A DNA stretch of 64,000 nt from Engelhardtia mirabilis. Lineage in GTDB: Bacteria; Planctomycetota; UBA1135; GCA-002686595. Under the pieces are notes generated by a model, which saw nothing but the letters and a program-made list of their open reading frames with translations, was not told the DNA's origin and made no database searches. Positions 57,678 through 64,000 of the stretch are shown in pieces. The position numbers and the translations under genes are program-made. Every line of letters begins with the position of its first letter. The first letter of the stretch is position 1. Location of the stretch: positions 3,410,001 to 3,474,000 of the forward strand of contig NZ_CP036287.1 of assembly GCF_007748095.1 (NCBI RefSeq), written 5' to 3'.

Positions 57678-58037
57678 TTGCACAGGAAGTTCCAGGAGCT
57701 CCTCCACGAGTACAAGAAGGAAGTCTTCCAGGTCGAACACGACAAGAAGAGCATCGAGGAGGTCACCCACGAGTGCGTCGAGATCGCCGACGAAGTCCTG
57801 GCCCAGAAGTACAACTACCACTTCCACAAGCTGCCTGACGCCAACCGCGCCGAGATCATCAACATGATCAGCAACTACACACGGGAGGCGATCCTGCCCC
57901 CCGTCGTGCAGAACCTGGTTCGGCGACAGGTCGTGATTGAGCGCCGCGTGGACGCGCTCGTAGGCCTGATCGAGTCCATGCTGGACGCTCTGTCCACCGC
58001 GCCGTCAACCTCGTCACCGAGCTCTTCGGTCGATTGA
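57678..58037 (+). CDS. Short helical protein of unknown function
   Basis: The 119-residue product starts at a TTG preceded by GGAGAT (57665-57670); no ATG is available. It is helical and charged (MHRKFQELLHEYKKEVFQVE, CVEIADEVLAQKYNYHFHKL, REAILPPVVQNLVRRQVVIE) with a Ser/Thr-rich tail. No signal peptide, membrane segment or known motif is seen. It stands alone between the fab cluster and the dehydrogenase gene. A small adaptor or DNA/RNA-associated protein is possible but unproven. Confidence 0.6.
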   Translation: MHRKFQELLHEYKKEVFQVEHDKKSIEEVTHECVEIADEVLAQKYNYHFHKLPDANRAEIINMISNYTREAILPPVVQNLVRRQVVIERRVDALVGLIESMLDALSTAPSTSSPSSSVD

Positions 58038-58167
58038 TCGGCAGCTCTCCCGCGGGCACCGCCGCTCGAGGCGGTCTCGCCGGGGACCCCGCTCGGCGCC
58101 CGCCGGTGATGCACCAGGCGGGCGCTTGCATAGGCGGAACGCCCACTCGAACCCCTGCACCTGCGCC

Positions 58168-59136
58168 ATGAGCGACTCGACCATGCGTGCCCTGGTCCTG
58201 GGTGATGGAGCGCCGCGAGTCGATCGCCGCCCGCGCCCGGAAGCGGTCAGGGGTGAGACTCGGGTGCGGGTGCTCTTGGCCGGCGTGTGCGCCACGGACC
58301 TGGCCCTGGCCCAGGGCTACATGGGGTTCAAGGGAGTCCCGGGACACGAGTTCGTCGGCCTGGCCCTCGACGGTCCCCTGGAGGGCCGCCGTGTGGTGGG
58401 GGAGATCAACGCGGGTTGCGGGACCTGCGGCTGCTGCCGGGCCGGCGATCCTCGCCACTGTGAGTCCAGGTCGGTGCTCGGGATCCTCGGCCGCGACGGG
58501 GCCTTCGCCGAGGAGCTGCGGCTGCCCCACGGCAACCTCGTCGAAGTACCGGACGGGGTCGACGACGATGCCGCGACCTTCACCGAGCCCCTGGCAGCCG
58601 CCCTGGCGCTCTTGGATTGTCTGGGCGACGCTCGCCCCGAGCGGGCCTTGGTCGTGGGAGATGGGCGCTTGGGCTTGCTCTGCGCCTGGGCCCTCGCGGA
58701 TGTCGGCATCAACGTCGACCTGCTCGGCAGGCACCCCGAGCGCGGAGCCTGGGCCGGTGAACGGGTGCGGCACATGAGCCGCCCCCTCGACGATCGGCCT
58801 CCACCGCGGCGCTATCCCCTGGTGGTCGAGGCCTGCGGACGGACCGACGCCGTCGCGCGCGCGCTAGCCTGGACGGCGCCGCGCGGGACCCTGGTGCTGA
58901 AGACCACGGGCGCGGAGCCGGTTCTCCTGGACCTGGCTCCCCTGGTCGTGGACGAGATCCGCCTGGTCGGGTCCCGCTGTGGACGGTTCGAGCCGGCCCT
59001 GGCGGCTCTGGCGCAGGGTCGCCTCGACCCCCGCGCCTTGATCGAGGGACGCTACCCCCTCGAACAGGCGCCCCTGGCCCTCGAGCACGCGGCACGCGGT
59101 GGGGTCCTCAAGATCCTGGTCGATATAACTCCCTGA
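58168..59136 (+). CDS. Zinc-dependent MDR-family alcohol/sugar dehydrogenase
   Basis: The 322-residue protein has the catalytic zinc region GVCATDLALAQGY and PGHEFVGLAL, then the structural zinc lobe NAGCGTCGCCRAGDPRHCE. A Rossmann region follows (ALVVGDGRLGLLCAWALADV), with G-D-G-R-L-G replacing the more usual G-x-G-x-x-G. It is close in layout to threonine or sorbitol dehydrogenase-like proteins; the substrate is not readable. The ATG at 58168 (MSDSTMRALVLGDGAPR) fits. Its TGA overlaps the ATG of the next gene by one base (TGATG). Confidence 0.85.
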   Translation: MSDSTMRALVLGDGAPRVDRRPRPEAVRGETRVRVLLAGVCATDLALAQGYMGFKGVPGHEFVGLALDGPLEGRRVVGEINAGCGTCGCCRAGDPRHCESRSVLGILGRDGAFAEELRLPHGNLVEVPDGVDDDAATFTEPLAAALALLDCLGDARPERALVVGDGRLGLLCAWALADVGINVDLLGRHPERGAWAGERVRHMSRPLDDRPPPRRYPLVVEACGRTDAVARALAWTAPRGTLVLKTTGAEPVLLDLAPLVVDEIRLVGSRCGRFEPALAALAQGRLDPRALIEGRYPLEQAPLALEHAARGGVLKILVDITP

Positions 59137-60542
59137 TGAACCTCGAGAACGAGTTGCGCGAGCGCGCCGAGGCCCACGGACAAGGGCACGTCTTCAGCCA
59201 CTGGTCGGCTCTCGACCAAGCTGGTCGGGAGGGCCTCTTGGCCCAGCTCGCGGAGGTCGACTTCGAACTGCTGAAGCGGCTCACAGCAACCCTCGCCGAG
59301 CCCGGCTTCGACGCGAACGGGCGCAGTTTCGACCCACCCGAGCTGTTCCCCCTGGAGCGTGACGCCGACCAACAGGAGCGCGCCCTCGCGGCCCGCGCGA
59401 CGGGCGCTGCCGAGCTCGCAGCGGGCCGTGTCGGCTTCCTGCTCGTGGCTGGAGGCCAAGCATCGCGTCTGGGCTACGACGGCCCCAAGGGCGCCTTCCC
59501 CCTCGGCCCGGTCACCGATCGGCCCCTGTTCGCATGGCACGCGGCGCGCCTCTTGGCCGCCGGTCGCCGGCATGGCTTCGCGCCGCGTTGGTACGTCATG
59601 ACCTCGCAGGCCAACGATGCCGACACGCGCGCCTTCTTCGAGCGCCACGACCACTTCGGGTTCCCCCCGGAGGACGTGTTCTTCTTCAGCCAGGCGATGC
59701 TCCCGGCCCTGGACCTCGAAGGACGCATCCTGCTCTCCGGTCCCGGCCAGCTCTTCCTGGCGCCCAACGGCCACGGTGGCACCCTCGACGCGCTGGCGCG
59801 GTCGGGAGCCCTCGCCGACGCCACGCAGCGCGGCATCACCCAATTCTCGTACTTCCAGGTCGACAACCCCCTGGTGCGACCGGCGGACGAGCTGTTCCTC
59901 GGCCTGCACGTGGAGGCCGGCGCGCGCATGTCGAGCAAGGTCGTGTCCAAGAACGATCCGGGTGAGAAGGTCGGCGTCCTGGGGCGCATCGACGGCTCCC
60001 TCGGCTGCATCGAGTACTCGGACCTGCCGGGCGAGCTGCGCGATGCGCGGGACGAAGCGGGCCAGCTCCTGTTCCGTGCCGGCAACATCGCCGTCCACGC
60101 GATCGCGGTCGAGTTCGTCGACGAGTTGACGCGCCACGGTCTGGAGTTGCCCTGGCACGTGGCGCGCAAGCGCATGCAGGTGCTCGGCAACGACGGCGCG
60201 CCGACCGAGGTCGACGGCGCGAAATTCGAGACCTTCGTCTTCGATGCCCTGTCGAAGAGTCCGACCAGCGTGACGCTCGAAGTCGAGCGCGCACTCGAGT
60301 TCAGCCCGGTCAAGAACGCATCCGGGGGCGACTCGCCGGACACCAGCAGGCGCGACCTGTGCCGGCTCTTCGCCGACTGGGTCAGCGAGGTCGGTCACGA
60401 GCTCCCCGAGCGACAGATCGAAGGCAGCCCCGCCCTGGAAGTCTGCCCCCTGGTGGCCGAGGACCTGGCCGAGTTCCAGGCTGCCGGACCGCCCGAGCCC
60501 CTGGCTCGCGACGGCGGCCACGTCTACGCCGAGCGGAGCTGA
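59136..60542 (+). CDS. Eukaryote-like UDP-sugar (UDP-GlcNAc/UDP-glucose) pyrophosphorylase
   Basis: The 468-residue enzyme joins UTP to a sugar-1-phosphate. It belongs to the UDPGP/UAP1 type rather than to the bacterial GlmU or GalU type: LLVAGGQASRLGYDGPKGAF (102-121), FSQAMLPALD, GNGHGG-like PNGHGGTLDAL, FQVDNPLVRPADELF, and FSPVKN (389-394), the eukaryotic UAP mark. UDP-N-acetylglucosamine for wall or glycan precursors is the likely product. It lies between a dehydrogenase and D-Ala-D-Ala ligase genes, in keeping with envelope synthesis. Confidence 0.86.
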   Translation: MNLENELRERAEAHGQGHVFSHWSALDQAGREGLLAQLAEVDFELLKRLTATLAEPGFDANGRSFDPPELFPLERDADQQERALAARATGAAELAAGRVGFLLVAGGQASRLGYDGPKGAFPLGPVTDRPLFAWHAARLLAAGRRHGFAPRWYVMTSQANDADTRAFFERHDHFGFPPEDVFFFSQAMLPALDLEGRILLSGPGQLFLAPNGHGGTLDALARSGALADATQRGITQFSYFQVDNPLVRPADELFLGLHVEAGARMSSKVVSKNDPGEKVGVLGRIDGSLGCIEYSDLPGELRDARDEAGQLLFRAGNIAVHAIAVEFVDELTRHGLELPWHVARKRMQVLGNDGAPTEVDGAKFETFVFDALSKSPTSVTLEVERALEFSPVKNASGGDSPDTSRRDLCRLFADWVSEVGHELPERQIEGSPALEVCPLVAEDLAEFQAAGPPEPLARDGGHVYAERS

Positions 60543-60544
60543 GC

Positions 60545-61579
60545 ATGGGCGTCGATCTCGCCCAGGCAACCGTCGCGGTCTTGATGGGGGGCACCTCCGG
60601 CGAGCGCGAGGTCTCACTCGACTCGGGGCGTTGCATCGTTCAGGCCCTGGGCGAGTTGGACGGCCGCGGTCCCGCTGAGGTGACGCCGGTACTCTGGACC
60701 GCCGACGGCAACTTCGACTTCGCCGGCGAGAAGCTGGACGTGGCCCAGGCCCTGGCGCGCATGGCGCGCTTCGACGCGGTCCATCTGGCCCTGCACGGCG
60801 GCATGGGGGAGGACGGCACGCTCCAGGGCGCTCTGGACCTGGTCGGCGTGGCCTACACAGGTTCCGGCGTGGCTGCATCGGCCCTCGCGATGGACAAGCC
60901 GCGATCCAAGATCGTGGCCGAGGCCGCCGGCGCGCCAGGCGCTCCCGGGCTGGTGGTGACCCGCCGGGACCTCACTGGCGGCCCGCGCGCGGTCCTGGAC
61001 CGCCTGACGGCCCTGGTCGCCGGCGGCGCTTTCCTGAAGCCGAGCGACGGTGGCTCGTCCGTGGCCATGGAACGCCACCTGCCGGGTGGGGACCTGCTCT
61101 CGGCCCTGGAGCGCTGCTTGGAACAGGCTCCCGCGGTGCTGGTGGAGGCCGCCGTCCAGGGCCTGGAGGTCACCTGCGCCGTCCTCGAGCGGGGCGCCGG
61201 ACCGCAGGCCCTGCCGGTGGTCGAGATCCGCCCAGCCGCCGGGCGCTTCTTCGACTACTCCCAGAAGTACGCCACGGACGGAGCCGACGAGCGCTGCCCG
61301 CCGGAGTTGCTCGACGACGCCGCTCAGTCGGAGATCCAGCGTCGGGCAGTGGCGGTGCACCGGGCGTTCGGGTGTCGGGGCCTGACGCGCGTGGACTTCA
61401 TGGTCCGCGAGCCCGAGCGAGGCCGGGATTGCGGGCCCGTGTTCCTGGAGCTCAATACCCTGCCCGGCTTCACCCCGCGCTCCCTCGCCCCCTTGGCGGC
61501 CGCTGCTGCGGGGCTCAGCTACCGGGACCTGTGTCTCGAGCTGTTGGCCGATGCGCTGGACCGTCGAGTCGACAGTTGA
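60545..61579 (+). CDS. ddl: D-alanine--D-alanine ligase family protein
   Basis: Ddl joins two D-alanines with ATP for peptidoglycan. The 344-residue protein has VAVLMGGTSGEREVSLDSGR, FDAVHLALHGGMGEDGTLQG, AYTGSGVAASALAMDKPRSK, FLKPSDGGSSVAME, and the metal-binding FLELNTLPGFTP. All ATP-grasp blocks are intact. It starts at the ATG 60545, 3 bp behind the pyrophosphorylase. A functional Ddl fits the peptidoglycan now known in planctomycetes. Confidence 0.92.
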   Translation: MGVDLAQATVAVLMGGTSGEREVSLDSGRCIVQALGELDGRGPAEVTPVLWTADGNFDFAGEKLDVAQALARMARFDAVHLALHGGMGEDGTLQGALDLVGVAYTGSGVAASALAMDKPRSKIVAEAAGAPGAPGLVVTRRDLTGGPRAVLDRLTALVAGGAFLKPSDGGSSVAMERHLPGGDLLSALERCLEQAPAVLVEAAVQGLEVTCAVLERGAGPQALPVVEIRPAAGRFFDYSQKYATDGADERCPPELLDDAAQSEIQRRAVAVHRAFGCRGLTRVDFMVREPERGRDCGPVFLELNTLPGFTPRSLAPLAAAAAGLSYRDLCLELLADALDRRVDS

Positions 61580-61621
61580 CCAACGACGGACGCGGAACGA
61601 GACTTCACCCCCGAGTTCGGG

Positions 61622-61707
61622 GCCAGGCTGGCGGAATGGTAGACGCGGCAGATTCAAAATCTGCTTTCCGTAAGGAAGTAGGGGTTCGACTCCCCTGCCT
61701 GGTACCA
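61622..61707 (+). tRNA. trnL: tRNA-Leu (anticodon CAA)
   Basis: The acceptor GCCAGGC pairs with GCCTGGT (terminal G-U pair), the D-arm is GGCGGAATGGTAGACGC, and the anticodon loop TTCAAAA places CAA at 61655-61657. The long variable arm TTTCCGTAAGGAAGT marks tRNA-Leu. CCA is encoded at 61705-61707. It lies 15 bp before the next gene. Confidence 0.95.
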
Positions 61708-61721
61708 CACTCCCCCGCGCG

Positions 61722-62303
61722 ATGAGCGATTACCAAGGGGCCCCCGAAGAGGGCGACGGGCGATTCCTCGCCGAGCTCCTCGGTGGCATCTCGAAGCGCG
61801 CCCAGGCGCTCGAGGCCGAGCTGCGCCGACTGGCGACCCTCGACGGCGCCGAAGCGGCACGACACTCAGCGGCCCTGGAGTCGGAGCGCGCGCGCCTCGG
61901 CTGGGGCTTGGTGGTCGCTGCGGGCCTGCTCGGTGCGGATGGCGCACCGGCACGTCGAGAGGTCGAAGGTGCGGAGTGGTTGGCCGATCTGGTCGATCTC
62001 CCGTCGCACTCGGTCCCGCGCCAGTGGCCGCGCGTGCGTGCCGCGAGCGCCGACTGGAGCCTGGCCCACGCGCTAGTACGCTGGACCTGGGAAGCCGGCC
62101 TGCGGGGCGGCAGGAGCCCCCAGCTCGAGCGCCGCGGGCCCTTCTGCGACTGGATCGTGGACCAGGTCGACGGCGCGCCGCCGCCGCCCATGGTCGCCGC
62201 GCTCCTGCAGCAAATCCCCGGCGCCAGTGCCGCGCGCACCACCGACGGATGGCGCCTGACCCTGCCGTCCGAACGCTTCGAGGCCGCCGAGGTCACCTCG
62301 TGA
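61722..62303 (+). CDS. Unknown protein coupled to a NifU-C gene
   Basis: The 193-residue soluble protein is helical and alanine/arginine/glutamate-rich (ISKRAQALEAELRRLATLDG, WADWSLAHALVRWTW-like core). It has one cysteine and no known motif. The ATG 61722 (MSDYQGAPEEGDGRFLAELL) stands right behind tRNA-Leu. Its TGA overlaps the GTG of the NifU-C gene, so it may work with the Fe-S protein. Confidence 0.68.
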   Translation: MSDYQGAPEEGDGRFLAELLGGISKRAQALEAELRRLATLDGAEAARHSAALESERARLGWGLVVAAGLLGADGAPARREVEGAEWLADLVDLPSHSVPRQWPRVRAASADWSLAHALVRWTWEAGLRGGRSPQLERRGPFCDWIVDQVDGAPPPPMVAALLQQIPGASAARTTDGWRLTLPSERFEAAEVTS

Positions 62304-62572
62304 AGTGGTCCTGGTGGCCCTTCGGTCGCCGCAGGGTAGCCACGGGCGATCCGGCACGGGTCGCCCAGGCCGAGGCCGTGCTCGCGGAGCTGCGTCCCCG
62401 CTTTCGCGCGGACGGCGGCGACGTGACTCTGCTCGGCGTCGATGGGGGACGGGTACGGGTGGAGCTGCGCGGTGCCTGCAGGTCGTGCGCCGCCAGCGTC
62501 CTGACCCTCAAGGGCGCCCTGGAGCCCCGCCTGCGCGAGCAGCTCGACTGGTTCGAGCGACTCGACAGCTGA
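62300..62572 (+). CDS. NifU C-terminal-domain (Nfu-type) iron-sulfur protein
   Basis: The 90-residue protein is a lone NifU-C/Nfu domain: an 18-residue basic lead MKWSWWPFGRRRVATGDP, then AELRPRFRADGGDVTLLGVD and the cluster-binding CxxC with C60 and C63 in RGACRSCAASVLTLKGALEP. Such proteins carry [4Fe-4S] clusters to targets. The start is the GTG 62300, overlapping the previous stop by four bases (GTGA). Confidence 0.88.
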   Translation: MKWSWWPFGRRRVATGDPARVAQAEAVLAELRPRFRADGGDVTLLGVDGGRVRVELRGACRSCAASVLTLKGALEPRLREQLDWFERLDS

Positions 62573-62592
62573 ACACGACTCGAATGAACACA

Positions 62593-62628
62593 GCCGCCGG
62601 ACGGAAGTCGATTCCCTCGCCCGGCGGC
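62593..62628. terminator. Candidate terminator between convergent genes
   Basis: GCCGCCGG (62593-62600) and CCGGCGGC (62621-62628) form a perfect 8-bp stem with a 20-nt loop, located between the ends of the NifU-C gene and the minus-strand secreted protein. Confidence 0.45.
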
Positions 62629-62649
62629 CGCTTCAGGTGACCGAGTCCG

Positions 62650-63966
62650 TCAGAGCGAGCCCATCGTCGTCGCTCCCTCGGGGGCTCCGAAGGAGTCCAG
62701 CAGCAGGCCCTGGAAGGTCAACAGGCCTTGGAGGCCGCCTGGGTTGAAGAAGGTTGAGTGCGAGCTGCCGTCGGGCTGCACGCCCAGCTGGAACGGCAGG
62801 AACTGGATCGACCCCAGGTCGAGGCCGGTGAACAACGGCGGCAAGGTGCCGACCGCGAACTCGGGTCCAGTCAGCGCCGTCGGGCCCCACAGGAGCAGCA
62901 TCGAACCGGCGGGGTCGAGCCCGGCGAAGTCCAGACTGAAGCTCCCGGGGCCGCTGGTGCCTGCGCCGGTCACGGTCAAGGTGGGGCGGGCCGGGCTGAG
63001 CGTGCGACGCTCGTCGAAGCTGAAGAAGTCGGTCCGGCCGTAGATCAGCCGACCTCCGGCGGAGGGCTGGTAGGGGGCGAACTGCGCCGCACCGGTGCCG
63101 GGGATGAACTGGGCAACGGTGATCCAATCCCCGAGCTGGCCCTCGACCAACACCGGCGAGGCGGCCGCCGAACCCGCCACCAGCCGCAGCCGGTTGGTGC
63201 CGGCGCTGAAGCTGGCCTCGGCCAGGTAGATCAGGTCCTGCGTGCGGTCGGCCACCATCGAGCTGGCGCCGTCAAAACCGCTGGCGTAGACGATCCCGTC
63301 CGCCTCGGACATGGGCGTCGCCGGCGCCGCGATCGACGCCGCGGGGTAGAGCAGCACGTCGGTGTAGACCGCGGGGTTCTGAGCCAGGTTGCTGTAGGTG
63401 GCGTAGAAGAGGTTGCCCGAGCTGTCGAAGGCGATCGGCCCCGAGGGCCCGGCCACGTGCAGGATGTCGACCTTGGCCCCGCTGAACGGATCCAGTCGGA
63501 TCACGTCGTTGCCGGTGCCGAAGCCGCCCTGGGCAGCGCTGACGTAGAGCTCGCCGCTGGGCGCGAACTTGGCGTCGTAGTTGAAGACGACGTTGGCGAT
63601 CAGAGCCACGCCGGAGCCGTCGAGCGCCACCCGGAACATGTCGCCGTTGGTGGTCTCGCCGACCACAGCGAAGCTCTCGTCGGGGGCGATGGCGAAAGCT
63701 CCACTGAAGAACGAGCTGCCCAGGTCGGCGATATTGAGCTGGAAGGTGCCGTCCGCTGCCCAGCGGTCAACGAAGCGACCGTCGTAGGTGAGCAGGTCAC
63801 CGCTCGACAGCTCGCGGACAGATCCCGAGGGGTCGACCGAGAGTTGGGACCCGAAGCCGTTGGCGACGGTCTCCTGGGCCAGGGCGGTGGGGGCGAGGCA
63901 GGCCCCGAGGGCCAGGGCGATGGGGGCCAAATGCGCGGTGAGTGGGCGCAGAGAGGTCAGGAACAT
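62650..63966 (-). CDS. Secreted beta-rich protein of unknown function
   Basis: The 438-residue protein starts with a signal peptide (LAPIALALGACLAPTALAQ). The mature part is rich in short strands with repeats of the form VDPSGSVRELSSGDLL, IAPDESFAVVGETTNGDMFR, FAPSGELYVSAAQGGFGTGN and FDSSGNLFYATYSN, the pattern of NHL- or SMP30-like beta-propellers (about 35-330). The last 100 residues form a separate domain with LTVTGAGTSGPGSFSLDFAG and the segment LLLWGPTALTGPEFAVG, a tail type I associate with planctomycete secreted proteins. No catalytic residues are evident. The gene ends near the NifU-C gene, and its start is close to the right window edge, so the ATG 63966 rests on the signal peptide. 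Confidence 0.78.
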   Translation of the reverse strand: MFLTSLRPLTAHLAPIALALGACLAPTALAQETVANGFGSQLSVDPSGSVRELSSGDLLTYDGRFVDRWAADGTFQLNIADLGSSFFSGAFAIAPDESFAVVGETTNGDMFRVALDGSGVALIANVVFNYDAKFAPSGELYVSAAQGGFGTGNDVIRLDPFSGAKVDILHVAGPSGPIAFDSSGNLFYATYSNLAQNPAVYTDVLLYPAASIAAPATPMSEADGIVYASGFDGASSMVADRTQDLIYLAEASFSAGTNRLRLVAGSAAASPVLVEGQLGDWITVAQFIPGTGAAQFAPYQPSAGGRLIYGRTDFFSFDERRTLSPARPTLTVTGAGTSGPGSFSLDFAGLDPAGSMLLLWGPTALTGPEFAVGTLPPLFTGLDLGSIQFLPFQLGVQPDGSSHSTFFNPGGLQGLLTFQGLLLDSFGAPEGATTMGSL

Positions 63967-64000
63967 GGTGTCGGTGTTGATTCGATTTCCTCGTCGAACC

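Overview
The window is a very GC-rich bacterial chromosome segment with about 46 supportable protein genes, three tRNAs, tmRNA and a few small mobile elements. It most resembles a marine planctomycete or a related PVC-group lineage. That is an inference from gene content: a long chlamydia-type GreA, several FG-GAP/VCBS and secreted beta-propeller-like proteins, a eukaryote-like UDP-sugar pyrophosphorylase, a complete Na+-NQR, weak Shine-Dalgarno use, and frequent GTG/TTG starts with 4-nt stop/start overlaps. No rRNA or phage is present, and I recognised no CRISPR array.

Left part (1-31 kb). An Lrp/AsnC regulator is divergent from a ThrE-type amino-acid exporter. After the first copy of a long palindromic element comes the S-adenosylhomocysteine hydrolase gene ahcY, transcribed behind a fused ArsR-methyltransferase regulator. 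An export-like cluster follows: an ABC transporter fusion, a twin-PDZ lipoprotein and two FG-GAP proteins. Then come rlmI and long greA on the minus strand, a coupled cluster of a metal-ligand-less amidohydrolase, dusB and a BaiN-like flavoprotein, a triple hydrolase fusion (SGNH, alpha/beta, SGNH), an unknown secreted protein, pcnB, tRNA-Trp, rsmG, and a pair of coupled lipoproteins. The larger lipoprotein carries eleven perfect EVEK repeats.

Middle part (31-46 kb). tRNA-Leu(CAG), a DUF454 membrane protein, smpB and ssrA (tmRNA) form a trans-translation locus. The whole Na+-translocating NADH:quinone reductase operon nqrABCDEF follows with apbE, and the iron-maturation factor nqrM faces it on the other strand. 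A HEAT-like lipoprotein, a flippase-like membrane protein, a PfkB kinase and recA with a repeat-bearing acidic tail complete this part.

Right part (46-64 kb). alaS is followed by an intact IS630-type insertion sequence that abuts a second copy of the palindromic element. Next is a fatty-acid synthesis cluster: rpmF, plsX, fabH, fabD, fabG, acpP and fabF. It is followed by a decayed third copy of the palindromic element, a short unknown gene, and a coupled trio of a zinc dehydrogenase, a UDP-sugar pyrophosphorylase and a D-Ala-D-Ala ligase. The window ends with tRNA-Leu(CAA), an unknown gene coupled to a NifU-C protein, and a secreted protein on the minus strand.

Two themes cut across the window. 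Short tandem repeats with units of 12, 15, 16 and 27 bp occur inside genes and between them. A miniature TA-flanked element, palindromic over nearly its full length, occurs three times. The best candidates for something undescribed are that element family, the EVEK lipoprotein pair, the ABC/PDZ/FG-GAP cluster, the amidohydrolase lacking its metal ligands and the triple hydrolase fusion.
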